This document shows positions 5,841 to 6,137 of a stretch of DNA of 6,137 bases, piece by piece. Position numbers and translations under genes: made by a program. The notes beneath the pieces were generated by a model that did not search any database, was not told the DNA's origin, and saw only the letters and a list, made by a program, of their open reading frames with translations. The stretch's first letter is position 1, and each line of letters begins with the position of its first letter. The stretch spans positions 1-6,137 of the forward strand of contig USLW01000132.1 in assembly GCA_900555605.1 (NCBI GenBank), in the 5' to 3' direction. This DNA comes from an uncultured Clostridium sp. (GTDB taxonomy: Bacteria; Bacillota; Clostridia; UBA1212; UBA1255).

Positions 5841-6137
5841 CTATGATAAACGCTGTCTATATATTTCATACAGCACAATACCTGCCGCAACCGATGCATT
5901 CAGGGAGGAAATTCTGCCGCCCATGGGAATAGACAGGATAAAATCGCAATGTCTGCGCACTAATGTTCCGATTCCTTTTCCTTCTCCGCCGATCACCAGG
6001 CCCATGGGACCCCGCAGATCAGCTTGATAGAATACCGAATCTCCGTCCATATCGGTTCCCGCAATCCAAAGCCCATGGGCCTTCAGCGTCTCGATTGCCT
6101 GGGAGAGGTTCGGGACCCGCGCCACGGGTACATGCGC
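5841..6137 (-). CDS. rlmB: 23S rRNA (guanosine-2'-O-)-methyltransferase RlmB-type, C-terminal part (5' end outside window)
   Basis: This is the last 98 residues of a SpoU/TrmH-family (SPOUT) RNA 2'-O-ribose methyltransferase, ending in TAG at 5841-5843. The frame stays open to the window edge, so the N-terminus is missing. The GTG at 6125 lies inside the conserved stretch HVPVARVPN and is not the start. Two C-terminal SPOUT motifs are visible: GLVIGGEGKGI and IPMGGRISSLNASVAAGI. Together they form the knotted S-adenosylmethionine site, and the asparagine of SLNASVA is the usual signature. The VARVPNLSQAIETLK and AGTDMDG stretches match RlmB (Gm2251-type, ribosomal peptidyl-transferase loop) better than tRNA-specific TrmH, but without the N-terminal domain the exact substrate is inferred. 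The stop lies 13 bp from the pcrA start, which suggests co-transcription. Confidence 0.88.
   Translation of the reverse strand, partial: AHVPVARVPNLSQAIETLKAHGLWIAGTDMDGDSVFYQADLRGPMGLVIGGEGKGIGTLVRRHCDFILSIPMGGRISSLNASVAAGIVLYEIYRQRLS

Noticed and set aside
5828..5899. Longer N-terminus for PcrA starting at 5899
   Set aside because: The extra 24 residues run antiphase through the rlmB 3' end and do not match PcrA. GGAGG at 5834-5838 supports the start at 5827.

Overview
All coding in this 6.1 kb window lies on the minus strand, in one tightly spaced run of genes. Read in the direction of transcription (high to low coordinate) it holds: the 3' end of an rlmB-type 23S rRNA 2'-O-methyltransferase gene, the UvrD/PcrA helicase gene pcrA, the histidine-biosynthesis genes hisZ, hisG and hisD, and the first 18 codons of hisC. 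The gene set and signals suggest a Firmicute of the class Clostridia with medium-high GC content (Lachnospiraceae or a related Eubacteriales family; this is inference). Reasons are the short-form HisG paired with a HisZ regulatory subunit, the Gram-positive type PcrA with a C-terminal Tudor-like domain, and strong GGAGG/AGGAGG ribosome binding sites.

Layout: rlmB 3' end (5841 to the window edge), a 13-bp gap, pcrA (5827-3489, in two frames), a 9-bp gap, hisZ (3479-2200, in two frames), a 75-bp gap, hisG (2124-1441), a 19-bp gap, hisD (1421-66), a 12-bp gap, hisC (53 to the window edge). No intergenic stretch exceeds 75 bp, and I see no terminator, tRNA, CRISPR array or mobile element. HisZ and HisG form the ATP phosphoribosyltransferase that commits carbon to histidine. 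HisD catalyses the last two oxidations and HisC the transamination of imidazole-acetol phosphate. RlmB and PcrA are informational genes (ribosome modification, and DNA repair/transcription-replication conflict) that sit upstream, apparently in the same transcript.

The unusual point is that both pcrA and hisZ are interrupted by a -1 frame change, 446 bp apart. Each has the downstream frame starting at a start codon overlapping the upstream stop (ATGA and GTGA). In pcrA the 0 frame ends immediately after a G GGA AAA heptamer, a textbook -1 slippery pattern, so ribosomes could make a helicase with or without the C-terminal RNA-polymerase-binding domain. The competing and more economical explanation is one missing G in each of two GC-rich tracts, either in the assembled sequence or in the genome itself. 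Restoring one G gives plausible full-length proteins in both cases. The sequence alone cannot decide.
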